A DNA stretch of 64,000 nucleotides. It comes from Rhizomys pruinosus (lineage: Eukaryota; Chordata; Mammalia; Rodentia; Spalacidae). Shown here in pieces: positions 33,445-45,236 of this stretch (position 1 is the stretch's first letter; each line of letters starts with the position of its first letter). The stretch lies in the NCBI GenBank assembly GCA_009823505.1, contig VZQC01004719.1:868722-932721 (forward strand), read 5' to 3'. Under the pieces are notes generated by a model. It saw nothing but the letters and a program-made list of their open reading frames with translations, did not search any database and was not told the origin of the DNA. Position numbers and translations under genes: made by a program.

Positions 33445-36400
33445 CATTTGCAGTTTCTAGTCTTGGGAGGATTAATTCTCAAGATTGGACTTCCCACCAC
33501 CCTTGATGGACAGCTATGCTCTTGACTCCATGTGTGGTCCTCAAAGTTGGGGCTTTCCCATTTCCAGGCACCAAGACGTTTTCCATCATTTTCTATTACT
33601 CTTATACAGCCCCACTGTTACTTCCTATATGCCATACACAAAATGTAAAACAAAAATTGAACTTCTAGAAATAAAAATCACAGTCTGGGACATTAAAAAT
33701 AATAAAAATAAAATTTAAAAGATACATAATCTCTAAATTATACTGACTCTTTTTACTATTCCCTCCTAATTTTGAGAATTGATAAGGTAAAGACCAGCAT
33801 TGTCACTCCCATGGTGATGGCCATTTGGAGGAAATAGTGGCAGTACAAAGATAGGAAGACCAAGGATAAAAGAAAATTGAAAGTTAAAAGTTCTTCTTCC
33901 AAAGCATACACAGTGGAGATCAATATAACAACTAACAAAAATTGAAAGTAAAAACAGCTTAAAGAGATAAGTGTGTTAAGAAATTAATGGTTTTATCTAC
34001 ATATTTCCCAGAACCTTGAAATGACAGTCTATATGAGGATAGTTCTAGTTAACCATTATGTTTCTGTTCTGTGTAAGATAGGAATTCATTCTCATTACTA
34101 TTATTATTATTATGCTTGTTGTTTAGAATCACACATGACATTTACCTGTATTACAGACAACTTTATAATAGAGACAGATAAACCTACATTGCATGCACAG
34201 TAGCATCCTAAATAGCTCAATGTTGAAGTTGGTCCTCCACAAATAAAATATTTACTCATGAAGTTAATGCTAAACCCCCAAAGACTTAGCCTTTAAACAT
34301 CAACATTATTTAAAAGATGTAACCATGTAACTTCTACTTGCAAGGTTTCTTCCTGTAGATGACTGAAACACTAAAGATTGATATTAGAATTAGCTTTAGA
34401 CTACTAACCTAGAAATTTCTGGTAATAACTAAACTTACAAGGCTCAGAAAGCTCCAGGAACTTACAAATTTCACCAGGCCCTCCCCCCATGTTGAATATG
34501 TACACACAATTACTAGAGAAAAGACTCCCTAGCCTGTAAATTGTGTAGGATGCTCCAGAAATTCACATTTTGTGATTCATCATCTATGCTCGGTAGGCTT
34601 TTTAGTAATGTGCTTGCCTTTAAGTCATGTAAGCAACCAACCCTTCACTTACATGCTTGTAAGTAACCCAACTAGTTTCATTGATCTACCGAACTAGCCT
34701 TGGGTAGAATTTTTTATTTGGTCTGTCATTATTGTGGTATCTGGTGTGAACAGACATTTGTTTAGCCACTCCAGGAAAAGTTAATAAGAGTTTCTTGTAC
34801 CTCAGTATTTTCAAGAAATTGCTGTGGTCATTCAATGTGTGGTTTTAAGCGGAATGGGTATTTTAATTTTAGTAACTCTAGCTAATTAAATAATTTTGTT
34901 TGGTGTGTGATTTTGGCTATTCATCTTCTCATTTGGCTATTTTATATATAATAAATCATCATTCTTTCATGCGTTTATATTTCCCATTTTGTTTTCCTAA
35001 GCAATAGATCCTGTAAAACTCTGGACCCATGGTTCCTGTTGGAGGGAATTCCCAATTCTATGGGCATTCTCAGTCAGGAGCAATGAAGTTTGAATTTTTA
35101 TACTCTTCTTTCTTTCTGTGATTAATATTCATCTAGTGTCCTCTTCTTGTAACTCCCAAGGATCTGGCTTTCACCCTCTGGCATCTGTTTGAAGACTTTT
35201 GCATATGCAGAATCTCCCCCAGCCCTTTCTACTGTTCTTTCTTCCTTGATACTGTTTCTCTGAGTCATGGCATGGCAGTGGCTTCTGTGGTTTGCAGGGC
35301 AGCAGAGCCCTGCTTAGCTTGCAGAGAGCTCTGAGCTGCAGCTTCTCACTCTCCCAGCTATTTCTCAATCTCCCTATCTCTGTCTCTTCTCTCTCCCTGC
35401 CTGTCAACCATATTTCTCTGACTAGCTGTCCCTGCAGCAGCGATTCCCTATGGTTACTGGCCTGTCAAGCTGATTTTGCTTACCTGGTTGCCCGCTTGCT
35501 CCTTTTGCTTCCCCTGAGTGGGCCTTCTAAATTCTCATATGTCCAACTATTAGTATGTAGCATACAGTGCTCTTGAAGACCACTCTTCACCCCAAACTCT
35601 GCAACAATGGGCATACTTTATAGACAATATTTATTTTACATCTTGCTATGACTTTTAATACATAGTTTCTCTCAGTGTTATTTGTTTTTCCTTTGGTTTA
35701 TTTTATGTGGATTCTGTAACATTACTAGCATGCTGTTCCTGATATCTTCTATAATCTAGCTTTTGATTTTTGATGTGTGAATAAACAATTCTTAAATTAT
35801 TATGCAAAAGTTGAGATAATTTTATTAGTTTTAGCCACATAGTTAATGAATTACCTATGTAGTAACAATATACAACTAAGCTTTTTCTGAAATTTTATCA
35901 ATTTTGGACTTTGTTAAGTTTCCTCTTTGCTTATATTTTGTACAAAAACTCATCAAATTTTACACGATATGCATTTTCTTACTGTTTTGAAGCTAACTTT
36001 AAGCAATAAATTAATTTTCAACACTTGCTAATTTTTATTTGTAACACTTCCTTAATAATTTAAGCTATTTCCTCTTCCTGGTCATTTCTTGAAAACATAT
36101 ATATCCTGCCACATTTATACTTTTTTTGAATAATTAATCTAAATTTTTTTCTTCTATAACTATCTATGCAGTAATACTAAAATACTACAATTTTTTATGT
36201 CTCTTATCCAGTATAGCATGTTATAAGCTCTATTCCTACGTAAGACTTGACTCTTCTCAGGATACTGTTTTGAGGGTGAGAGCGATGCTGTTTATAAGGA
36301 CATCTTGGCCAATTTTAAGTCATAAAATAAGTGAATCATTTCTACACAGCAGTACTTTAAATAATTTTATAACAAATTACTTGTAACATAGTCCCATGAT

Positions 36401-36665
36401 TGATTACACACTCCCATTTGTCACTCTACTGCAGCTCAACATCACTGTATTACAACAAGTTGACCTTTTCAATGGATTCTATAAACGATTTGTGAAATCT
36501 TACATGGTAAAGGAAGCTCCTCTGTAAGTTATAAAATGTCATTCGAATTTGTCTTCACTGCTGGAAGCATTTTCACTGACTCCAGGGAATTACCCTGCTC
36601 AGGAAGAACAACTTTGTTCCTGGTATTCTTTAACTTCACCAGAGAATATTTTGTTTTTCTACTTT

Positions 36666-36696
<31 letters not shown>

Positions 36697-37382
36697 TTAT
36701 GAATTAATTAATTAAGCCTTCTAGAAACCATACTAAACATACAGTTGTTAGCACACAGCTGCCTGTGGTACCAGCAGAGCAAATTAACAGATGGAGATTT
36801 GCAGCTCTGGTGTAAGAGAACCACAGATGTTATAAGTAAATGATATTTTCTGAATCTGTTTTTCATTGACCTCTCTTGAACTTTAACAAATATGCATTGA
36901 GATTTGCTTACTACATCAATTCTTTATTAACTGAAAAGTATTTTTAAACCCCAAATAGTTTTTGTTTTAGAGGAAATGTGAGATGGAGAAAGCTTTCTTG
37001 ACTGAAAGAGAACTTGTTTTGGAGTTAGGGAATCCACGTTTCTCTCTCTCTCCTTTAATGATTAAACATTTTCTCTTATGCTGCCAATAACTTTGTCACT
37101 CCCTTCCCTTCCCTTAAAATGTTTTTGTTTACACAATCCTGTATCTTATATTTATTGAAACAGTGTGTCCACCCAAATAAACTTTTATAAGCACACATAT
37201 TCTTGCTACATAAAATAGAAAAATGTCTATTCTATTATGTTGTCAAAATGCTACCATTACATTTACAGATGTTCTCTTGTTATTTTTAAGTGAATTAAGA
37301 TACAAGCATTGGATAGTTAAATTCCCAAGACAATAATGCAACTTTGTTCTTTGACAGAAGTGATTTATTTTCAAACATTTAA
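33445..37382. other. Long AT-rich stretch without recognised elements
   Basis: About 3.9 kb with no SINE, young L1 or LTR and no convincing coding exon. Holds a (TTTA)n microsatellite at about 36,664-36,697 and a short (TTA)n near 34,100. A GC-richer patch at 35,160-35,530 contains no recognised feature. This is the longest repeat-poor stretch in the window and so the best place to seek unique flanking sequence or conserved non-coding DNA. Confidence 0.5.
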
Positions 37383-37525
37383 GTGCTGGCAAGGTGGCTC
37401 AGTGAGTAAAGGAAGGCACCTGGCACCAAACTGATGCCCTGAATTATTTGATCCTTGACACCCACCCGAGGGACAGAGAGAACTGAATCCTTTACCTTGT
37501 CCTCTGAGTTCCACATCATGACAAC
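37383..37525 (+). repeat. Old B3-type SINE, plus strand
   Basis: GTGCTGGCAAGGTGGCTCAGTGAGTAAAGG with a weakened B box (TTGATCCTTGACACCCACC) and CTGAGTTCCACATCATGA. Diverged tRNA-derived SINE. Confidence 0.75.
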
Positions 37526-37739
37526 CTATGTTAGAACTTATAGATAATAACTGTAGTGTGTTTATAAATGAATATTAAATGTTTGATGAAAAATGTAGGG
37601 TAGATACAAAAAATCAATAGTTTATACTCTGAATAATATAATGAATCTGTGGGGGGCGTGCATGTGGTATGTGTGCAATGGTGTATGAGCGTCGTTATGT
37701 AGGTGAGTCTGCATGTGGGCAAATATGCATGTTTTTATG

Positions 37740-38005
37740 TTTGCATGCATGTCAGAGGTTGACATTGGGTGTCTTCCTTAATCACTGTCTACTTTGTTCA
37801 CTTAGGCAGTGTGCTTTGTGAAATCTAGAGCTCACTAGTTTGACTAGTCCAATGAGGCAGCTTGTTCCATGGATCTCCTGTGTCTGCCTTCTGATTGCTC
37901 AGCTATAACCCATCAGTCACTTGTTTGGGTATTACTGATCTGAACTCCCACTCTCATAGTTGTGTAGCAAGCACTTTATCTACTGTGCCAGCTACCACCC
38001 ACTAA
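37740..38005 (-). repeat. B4-type SINE, antisense, diverged
   Basis: CAGAGGTTGACATTGGGTGTCTTCCTTAATCAC, GGATCTCCTGTGTCTGCCTT, GATCTGAACTCCCACTCTC and GCAAGCACTTTATCTACTGTG follow the order of an antisense B4. A GT-rich patch precedes it at 37,655-37,740. Confidence 0.7.
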
Positions 38006-38500
38006 GAAACAAATGATGGAAAATTAGGTTGATTTTGCAATTAATTTACATATTTTAAAAGAAAATAATGTACATTTACCCACCACACTCCCCTAACCTA
38101 TGATCCCTGATTGAGGTTTCATGATAGTGAAATAATTGTGAATAATTGCTCCTGTTCTTACTAGAAAAACAATTGCCAACCTGATATTAAATAACACAAA
38201 ATATTACTAAGATTCTATGAGATGAAACAACCTTACCACATTCAATGTTCTGTTACCTGTCTGTTCCTGACTGACAATACTTTGTGGGTGTGTCAGTGTT
38301 ATGTGGTTTCACTTACCTTTCAGCTGCAAAAGAGACATGAAGAATGATGAGTACTTCGAAGTCATTTTCTGCTAGTCTTTGTAAACAGCATCTTCTTTCT
38401 GACTTATCCAGTTTTTCAAACATACAGATTTGTTCCCTTCAATTAAAAGGAGAAAAGGTTACTCCACAAAATTACTTTTCTGGCCAGATATTTGTTGTTA
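38006..38500. other. AT-rich non-coding sequence
   Basis: No gene or recognisable repeat seen. Confidence 0.45.
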
Positions 38501-38990
38501 TTATTTTTTAAATATTTTAATGAAATTTTTTGATTTTAATACAATATAATTTAATGGTATATAGACCCATTTGACTTATATATTTGAATTTGTGACCCCA
38601 AATCACTTTCAGTTTGAGTCCATCCACTGGAGCTTGGGTAACCCTCCCAGATCCAATCCTTGAGACATACTGTCTCTCTCCCTCTCACCAGCCATTGATC
38701 CCCAAATTTCCTTAGTTGGGGTTGGGATTTTTTGTGCATGTTTCCATATTTATGCCAACATTTTTTCTGGTTTGAGATTGCACATGATTTGTGCATGCTG
38801 TCATCATTGTTGTGAGTTCATATGAGTAACTGACCATTTGTGTGGAGAACTCTGTTTCTTTTTGGTCACCCATCACCTCTGACTCTTAAAGTATTTCTGT
38901 CCCTTCTTCCACAATGATTCCTGAGACTGGGGAGGCAGGAATTTGATAAAGGTGCCCTATTCATGGATAAGCACTCTGTAAACTCTTGTT
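38500..38990 (-). mobile_element. Old L1 3'UTR, minus strand
   Basis: AATGAAATTTTTTGATTTTAATAC, then GTCCATCCACTGGAGCTTGG and CATTGATCCCCAAATTTCC in the antisense order of an old L1 3'UTR. Shares the CATCCACTGGAG block with 21,500. Confidence 0.6.
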
Positions 38991-39201
38991 CTGTGCACAT
39001 TTTTTTCCAATGTGTAGTGCTGTCTTAATAACCATCTGTTCTATAAAGAAACTTCTCTGATGAGACTTGGAAGATGCATTAGTTTATGGGTATAACAATA
39101 AGTCATTAGAAGTCAATTTACTACAATTGCTATTTAGTAGAATGTTAGTGTTAGGCTCTCCTCAGTGTCCTGTATCCTGTCTAGTCTCAGGCTCTTATTT
39201 C

Positions 39202-39451
39202 TTTAAAAAAAATTTTTTTTTAAATTTATTTCTGTATGTGTATGAATGTACTGTCTGCATGCAAGTTTGTGCACCCGTGTCGTGCAATGCCGCGGAGGTC
39301 AGAAGAGGGTGTCGGATTCCCCTGGAACTGGAGTTCTCCTGGAATTGGAGTTTCAGACGGTTCTCGGCCGCCATGTGGGTGCTGGGGATCGAACCCGGGT
39401 CTTCTGTAAAAGCGGTCGGCGCTCTTAACCGCTAGGCCATCTCTCCAGCCC
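39202..39451 (-). repeat. SINE B2, antisense (duplicated-block subtype)
   Basis: Complete and well preserved. Perfect 16-bp TSD CTCAGGCTCTTATTTC at 39,186-39,201 and 39,452-39,467. Tandem GGAACTGGAGTT/GGAATTGGAGTT blocks present, CpG-rich (CGTGTCGTGCAATGCCGCGG), so probably young. Its tRNA-like B box reads GATCGAACCC in antisense. Forms an inverted repeat with the next copy. Confidence 0.98.
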
Positions 39452-39480
39452 CTCAGGCTCTTATTTCAATATCAGGTATG

Positions 39481-39734
39481 GGGGCTAGAGAGATGGCCTA
39501 GTGGTTAAGAGCGCCGACCGCTCTTACAGAGGGCCCAGGTTCGATCCCCAGTACCCACATGGTGGCCGAGAACCGTCTGAAACTCCAATTCCAGGAGAAA
39601 TCCAGTTCCAGGGGAATCCGACACCCTCTTCTGACCTCCGCGGCATTGCGCGACACGGGTGCACAAACTTGCATGCAGACAGTACATTCATACACATACA
39701 GAAATAAATAAAATAAATAAAAAATTTAAAAAAT
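39481..39734 (+). repeat. SINE B2, plus strand (duplicated-block subtype)
   Basis: Head GGGGCTAGAGAGATGGCCTAG, B box GGTTCGATCCC (39,539-39,549), tandem AACTCCAATTCCAGG/AATCCAGTTCCAGG blocks, terminus CATACAGAAATAAATAAA. Perfect 12-bp TSD ATATCAGGTATG at 39,469-39,480 and 39,735-39,746. Pol III promoter boxes look intact, so transcription is possible in principle. Confidence 0.98.
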
Positions 39735-39788
39735 ATATCAGGTATGAGCTCTATCCTATGAAGCAAACTTAAAGTCCAATTAGAGAGA

Positions 39789-40031
39789 TGGGGCTGGAGA
39801 GATGGCTTAGCTGTTAAGAGCACCAACTGCTCTTGCAGAAGACCAGGGTTTGATCCCCAGCACCCAGATAGAATTGTCTTTAACTCCACTTCCCAGGGAA
39901 TCCGACACCCTCTTCTGACCTCAGCGGCATTGCATGACATGGGTGCACCAACCTACATGCAGACAGTGCATTCATACACATACAAAAAATAAATAAAACT
40001 TAAAAATATCAAGAGGAAATGTTATTTTAAA
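39789..40031 (+). repeat. SINE B2, plus strand (single-block subtype)
   Basis: GGGGCTGGAGAGATGGCTTAGCTGTTAAGAG through GGGAATCCGACACCCTCTTC to an A-rich tail. An 18-bp TSD AAAGTCCAATTAGAGAGA lies at 39,771-39,788 and 40,032-40,049. Lacks the internal duplication. Confidence 0.97.
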
Positions 40032-40049
40032 AAAGTCCAATTAGAGAGA

Positions 40050-40420
40050 CCTTGGTTACTCCCACCATATTCATATTCACAATTACCATATTCATTGTAA
40101 TTGCGCACATACCTTCCCAGGGTAGTTGTTGTACTTTATGGAATTGACAGATAGGTGAGATTGATGGTTACTATTTTCTTCTGATAGCATACATAGCACC
40201 TTTAAACACTACGAATGGTAGCCAGTAGATCTAAGGCTGTGAAGTCAGTATCAGCTTGATTACTGCTTATTTGTTCTACAGCTCATGTATGTACTGTCTT
40301 CAGCAATGTCTTTACAATCAAGTTCTGGTAGGTATCCAAGAGCAGGGCTCTAACGGGCCCCTGGTCAACAACTTCTAGGAAAGAGCCCATCCCTTGTATT
40401 GTGGTTTTTTTGTTTTTGTT
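40050..40420. other. Non-coding sequence, no recognised element
   Basis: No gene or repeat recognised. Confidence 0.45.
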
Positions 40421-40436
40421 TGTTTGTTCTTTTTCT

Positions 40437-40564
40437 TTTTTTTTTTTAATTAATTTATTTTTTAAGGGATTCTACAATACAATGACACAGTTGTTTGTAG
40501 ATAGCATTGACGTCACTCATTATGTCATACAATCAGGTAATTGGTGCATTTTGCAAGTATCTAT
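40437..40564 (-). mobile_element. Very short L1 insertion, type B terminus, minus strand
   Basis: About 128 bases: poly(T), TTTTTAAGGGATTCTACAAT, GACACAGTTGTTTG, GGTAATTGGTGCATTTTGCAAG. Perfect 16-bp TSD TGTTTGTTCTTTTTCT at 40,421-40,436 and 40,565-40,580. It matches the 3' terminus of the 11.7 kb L1 and proves that type B is a genuine, mobilisable 3' end. Confidence 0.97.
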
Positions 40565-40580
40565 TGTTTGTTCTTTTTCT

Positions 40581-40863
40581 AATAGTTTACAATGTCTTAT
40601 AGGGCAATATTCCCTTATTATTGGTTAACTCATTTTAATATCATTTCATAATGTATATTTACATACTTTAAGAAGCTCCTATAATTGTAGGCTTCCATTT
40701 GGATTTTTCTAAAGGCCTTTGGTGTTACTTATTACTCCACACACACCCTTCTCTGCCATGCCCTCTCATTTCCCAGATCATTTAATTCTTCCTACTCTAA
40801 TATTTCCCTTTCCTCCTTCATATCGCTACATTCTACATCCCTTCCCAGGAAACTCCTCAGCCT

Positions 40864-40894
<31 letters not shown>

Positions 40895-42554
40895 TTCTTG
40901 ATGTCTCTGGATTTTCAAATTGTAACATAAATGTCTAAGATTTTATATTTCAATTTAAATATAAAGAGGTCAAGAAACCAATGATTTTTAAAACAATTGG
41001 TTTTGGTTTTGATTTTTATTATAGTCCTGGAATATGAAAAATATTGAACAAAAATGATAATTCCTTGCCCACCAAGGATAATTCATTGACCACCAGTCAA
41101 CATCCTCTAATATCCCAGGAACTTTCTTCAGTATTTCAAACTATTTCATTATGCTTGTAGTAAAAAGTGAATGATATAATTGTTTTAGAACCCCAGTTTC
41201 TTAGAAGGTGCTCTGGCTTCTTTTTAAGGATATTGGAGGCTCTGCTCACTGGCAGCAGTTTATCACTTTGACTGGGACACATTAATCATCCATTAGTGTC
41301 CCTTAACAATTATGTAGTAAATAAGGTAACTTTTCAAGTTTCTTTCCTGAGCTTGACCCGAGGGTTCAGATGATTTAGAAAGTTACTTGATTTTCTTTTT
41401 CTGTTGTTAGAAATACAAAAATGTCTTTGATTTTTGCTTTTTATATTCTCTTTGCTGGTTCTCAGACTTCACTTTCTGATAAAATGTCAAATAACTTAAG
41501 AGGAAGGCTTATTAAATCTGCCTTTATGCCCTGCCACCTGGAGGTGATTCTGCTTCTGGTTCAAATGCAAACTTCTGCCAGGATTTGGAAAAGCTCCTTT
41601 TTGGCTTTGGGTCACATTCAAGCTGTGTCTACTCAAAGCCTGAGTAAAGTTTGAAAATAAAATTGAGGATGCGATCAGTGACAAAGCACTCATTCAGTGT
41701 GGTTCATTATAGTTTGAGAAAATCCACTTCTGCTAACAGTCCACAATCAAGAATTGCACTCTTGAGAACACACAGTAAACCAAAATCTTATATGCACTCA
41801 ACACCCAAAAGAGAATTCATAAAATGCGATTCACAACCACGATAAGTGAGAAGAACCCTGATATTCATCAGCATATAATGAATGGTGTTGGGTGGCCTAA
41901 ATGGAGATGAATAAAATGGAACTATTTTGGCTCAGTCCACAAAGAATATTATTGAAATGTTTAATGTATGATAATAAATGATACTCATTAATTTTGGGCA
42001 AGAAACAGTGATTAGAAAGTAACACAAGGTGACATTTCTCTACTTGTAACCTGGTTCTGTTTAGGAGGCTTTGTGTTTGTTCACCTTGGATACATTTGTG
42101 GAGTTCAATGCATAATTTTATATTTTTCTGGATGTGTATGATACTTCAATTAAAATTAAATAAGTAATTCACTAAGCTCTAAATCATTCATATTGATATA
42201 TTTTAAAACATTTTTACTCTTTTGCCGTAATATTTTCCTACTTCAGGGTAAATTAAAATGTTTCAGATTTTAAAAAGAGAGTTAATATTGATTCCAGTTA
42301 TTCTGAGGAGCCTTAGTAAGTTTTGTTTGTGCAAACAGCAGGCTTTCTTCTAGGACAGCTAAGTAACAGACTGTATGTAAATCCTTTGTGATAGCATTGT
42401 TTTGAAATTATGTATCATGAAAATTAACTATTGGTTCTCAAGGAAAAATGATGAACATACTGTTTGAGATATATTCAACAGTCTAGTGACTTGCTGGTAA
42501 CTCAGATTTTCTGTTTATTCTTTTAAATGTCTGTATTACAAACCTGTGTGGTAT

Positions 42555-42604
<50 letters not shown>

Positions 42605-43057
42605 AATAAACCAGTTTAATACATTGTCAGCCATGTGAATCTAAAATCTAATTGCACAGATTGTATTTGAATATAAATAGGCATTGGTGGCCTCGAGTGT
42701 GTTCTTAGAACATGCAGCATCTCTGGAGTTGTATTCCTACTAGGAGTCATTGCTCCAATTAACTGCTGGACTTTCTAGCCAGAGCACAAACTTAAGCTCT
42801 CTCAGGGACCATACAATGTCTCTTCCAATTTTATCTCTATTGCCGTTTACATTAAATAATACACATTAGATCTTTAAATAATATTTGGTGTGACTGGATA
42901 TAATAATCCAATTCTTCATGCATAAGTGTCTTCTTGATTTTCCTTGGATAATTTTTATGTTCTAAATGTCACATCCAGGTAAGAGTTAACAAATTGAGAA
43001 AACAAAAATATATAAAACTTAAGAATTCATATTTATAAATGAAACCAATATAACTGT
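40581..43057. other. AT-rich non-coding sequence with microsatellites
   Basis: About 2.5 kb without SINEs or L1 signatures that I recognise. (GTT)n at about 40,866-40,894 and (CA)n at about 42,556-42,602. A 77-residue frame at 41,421-41,654 has no recognisable domain or context. Confidence 0.5.
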
Positions 43058-43074
43058 AAAAATCCACCACTATA

Positions 43075-43297
43075 TGGGCTGGAGACATGGCTCAGCAGTT
43101 AAGAGCACCAACTGCTCTTGCAGAGGACCCGGGTTCAATTCCTAGCACCCATATGGTGGCTAAGAACCATATTTAACTCCATTTCCAGGGGAATCCGATG
43201 CCCTCTTCTGACCTCTGCAGTTTTGCACGACAGGGGTGCACCAACCTACATGCACACAGTATACTCATACACATAAAAAATTAACAAATAAATTAAA
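43075..43297 (+). repeat. SINE B2, plus strand (single-block subtype)
   Basis: GGGCTGGAGACATGGCTCAG, CTCTTGCAGAGGACCCGGGTTCAATTCC and GGGGAATCCGATGCCCTCTTC with A-rich tail. TSD AAAATCCACCACTA/AAAATCCACTACTA, one mismatch. Confidence 0.96.
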
Positions 43298-43387
43298 AAA
43301 ATCCACTACTACAAGAGTAAGAAATACTGATAGATACTGAAGTTGAAGGTGAAGATTTCTGGACATTGCGTCAGGAGCATGGAAAAG

Positions 43388-43755
43388 AACTCTCCTTATA
43401 CTCTAATTAGGCAGTATTAATAGAGAATGTTTCCTATGGTCTAATTAGGCAGTATTAGTATAAAACGTTCCTTATGGTCTAATCAGACAGAAGAGAACAT
43501 TCCTATGGTCTAATTGGGCAGCATTAGTGGAGAACATTCTTTGAGGTCTAATCAGTAACATTGGTATAGAACAGCTCCTTAGGGTCTAATGAGGCGATAT
43601 TAGTAGAGAAAGGCTCCTTATGTTCTAATCAGGAAGTATTAGAGAACACTCTTATGTGTCTAATCAGGCAGTATTAGTACAGAACACTCCTTATAGTTTA
43701 ATCAGGCAGTATTAGTAGACAACACTCCTTATAGTTTAATCAGGCAGTATTGGTT
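43388..43755. repeat. 38-bp minisatellite, about 9.5 units
   Basis: Imperfect tandem array. Each unit starts CTAATCAGGCAGTATTAGTA (or TTAATC.., CTAATT..) and ends ..CTCCTTATRGT. Unit lengths run 38, 38, 31, 38, 38, 39, 35, 38, 38 and a partial last unit. The two rightmost complete units are nearly identical, the left ones are diverged, as expected when an array turns over at one end. It is not coding (stops in all frames) and lies just 3' of a B2. Confidence 0.95.
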
Positions 43756-44378
43756 ATTTCTACTGCCATGATACAAGTGTGAGCTTGTGAACTTGGATGT
43801 TAATTGGAGCCATTCTTACACATTGGATATTTGCATTTATATCATATTTATATCTGGTTATCAATAACATGTGCATGAATATGCATTAATGGCACATTGT
43901 TCAAATATTATGAATGATATTTCAAGAAATTAGATGTTTATGGCACTATATAAGCAATAAATTTAGCATGGTTCTGAATCTCAGTGTTCCTTTATAGCAG
44001 ATCAAAATCTTATTTAAAAGATTTCCCAAAATGTTCACTGACATGTTCCAGGATCTAAATGTTTCTTATGCATTATAATTCTTAGTAAATACAAATGAAA
44101 TAATAAAAAATAGTGAAATACAGTATTAAAATCTTACTAAAATGCCTCACATGATTTTTTGCTTTCTAATATTTGCAATGATATAGAAAAATCCAAGATT
44201 TCAACAGTTCTGGTGAATAAATCTCCTACACAAGGAGCATAATGTCTTTGGTAGAAGGAACTCAACTAAAGGTGCTTGAGAAAGATTATAAAAGGTGAAG
44301 AAGAGGTGGTGGAAGAAGTAAGAGTTGGGTTTTTGCATCTTGGCTGTAGTGTAATAAGTTGGCAAGAGAGAAAGAGAA
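43756..44378. other. AT-rich non-coding sequence
   Basis: No gene or recognisable repeat seen. Confidence 0.45.
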
Positions 44379-44384
44379 GAAATA

Positions 44385-45010
44385 TGTGTGTCCTCTGTAT
44401 CATCTGTTGGTCCTTTATTCATGTGTGGCCACAATCCACATGATATTCTTCCCTCCTAGAATCAGGCTGGCAGTTCTACAGGACTGCAAGCTTCAAGGCT
44501 ATCTCTTGTCTGCAGGCTGACAGTCTCTAGGCTTAGCTCTGGCAACGTGGGGAGAGGGGACTGTGAGAAAGTTAACCAAAGGGAACAAGAGAAAGAAAGA
44601 CAGGGATTCATCAGGTGAAGTTCCAGGAGATAGACTCTCATTTATTCATGCCAGCACTGTGGTTCTATTCCAAAAGTTACTGTGCTCTGGGAAAGGAAGT
44701 GGGGGGCAGGCGGAAGGGAAGGGTCAGCCACCTTAGTTCCTACTGGGGGTCTGCAGAGCTCCTGTTTGTGCAACCAATAAGCTAGAGGTAAAATTTTTGC
44801 TCAATACCTCAAGGAAAGGGGCCATCCAGTTCTGGAACTTTGCAGAGATATGTTAGGCAAGAAAATACTGCAATATCCCAAACTTAGGGAGCTATAGATA
44901 ACTCACAGAGACAACTGAATGCCCACAGAGATATCAGATAACTCTAGGAGATTTTTTGGGACATATTTTATAGGTATTTGCCTCAAGCCAAGCAAAGTTT
45001 CATTCCTACA
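44385..45010 (-). repeat. Solo LTR of the class-II-like ERV family (copy 2), minus strand
   Basis: 626 bases from TGTGTGTCC to ATTCCTACA. Perfect 6-bp TSD GAAATA at 44,379-44,384 and 45,011-45,016. Shares the block order listed for copy 1. A 6-bp duplication is typical of class II (ERVK/betaretrovirus-like) integrases. An L1 inserted immediately beyond the right edge. Confidence 0.95.
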
Positions 45011-45020
45011 GAAATATTTT

Positions 45021-45236
45021 TTTCTTTCTTTTTATTGATGCTTTGTGTATTTCATACATCATTTTCCAATTCAGTTCAGGCATATATCACCTTCCCTTCC
45101 CCCCACCCTACCCCTACCCATCCCAGATCATGTATTCTGCCATAACTTTTCTGCATCTTTCTGGGTTTTTTTTTTTTCAATAAGTGATAATTTGTGAGTA
45201 CAAGCATCCTTCATGTAAAGCCGATTTGCGAGCAGT
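45021..45236 (-). mobile_element. Twin-primed L1: 3' segment, minus strand
   Basis: The L1 type A terminus in antisense (poly(T), TTGATGCTTTGTGTATTTCATACATC, C-rich tract, AGTACAAGCATCCTTCATGT) up to GCGAGCAGTTGTG. At 45,237 orientation switches abruptly. TSD CAGAAATATTTT (12 of 12) at 45,009-45,020 and 46,125-46,136 encloses both segments. Confidence 0.95.

Noticed and set aside
39535..39552. tRNA-like B boxes in B2 and ID copies as tRNA genes
   Set aside because: They are the Pol III promoter parts of SINEs. No complete cloverleaf or anticodon arm pairs.
41421..41654. 77-residue frame with a hydrophobic start
   Set aside because: No recognised domain, no splice or promoter context, length within chance expectation for this composition.
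43388..43755. Regularly spaced 38-bp repeats as a CRISPR array
   Set aside because: The whole unit is repeated without unique spacers and the genome is mammalian. It is a minisatellite.
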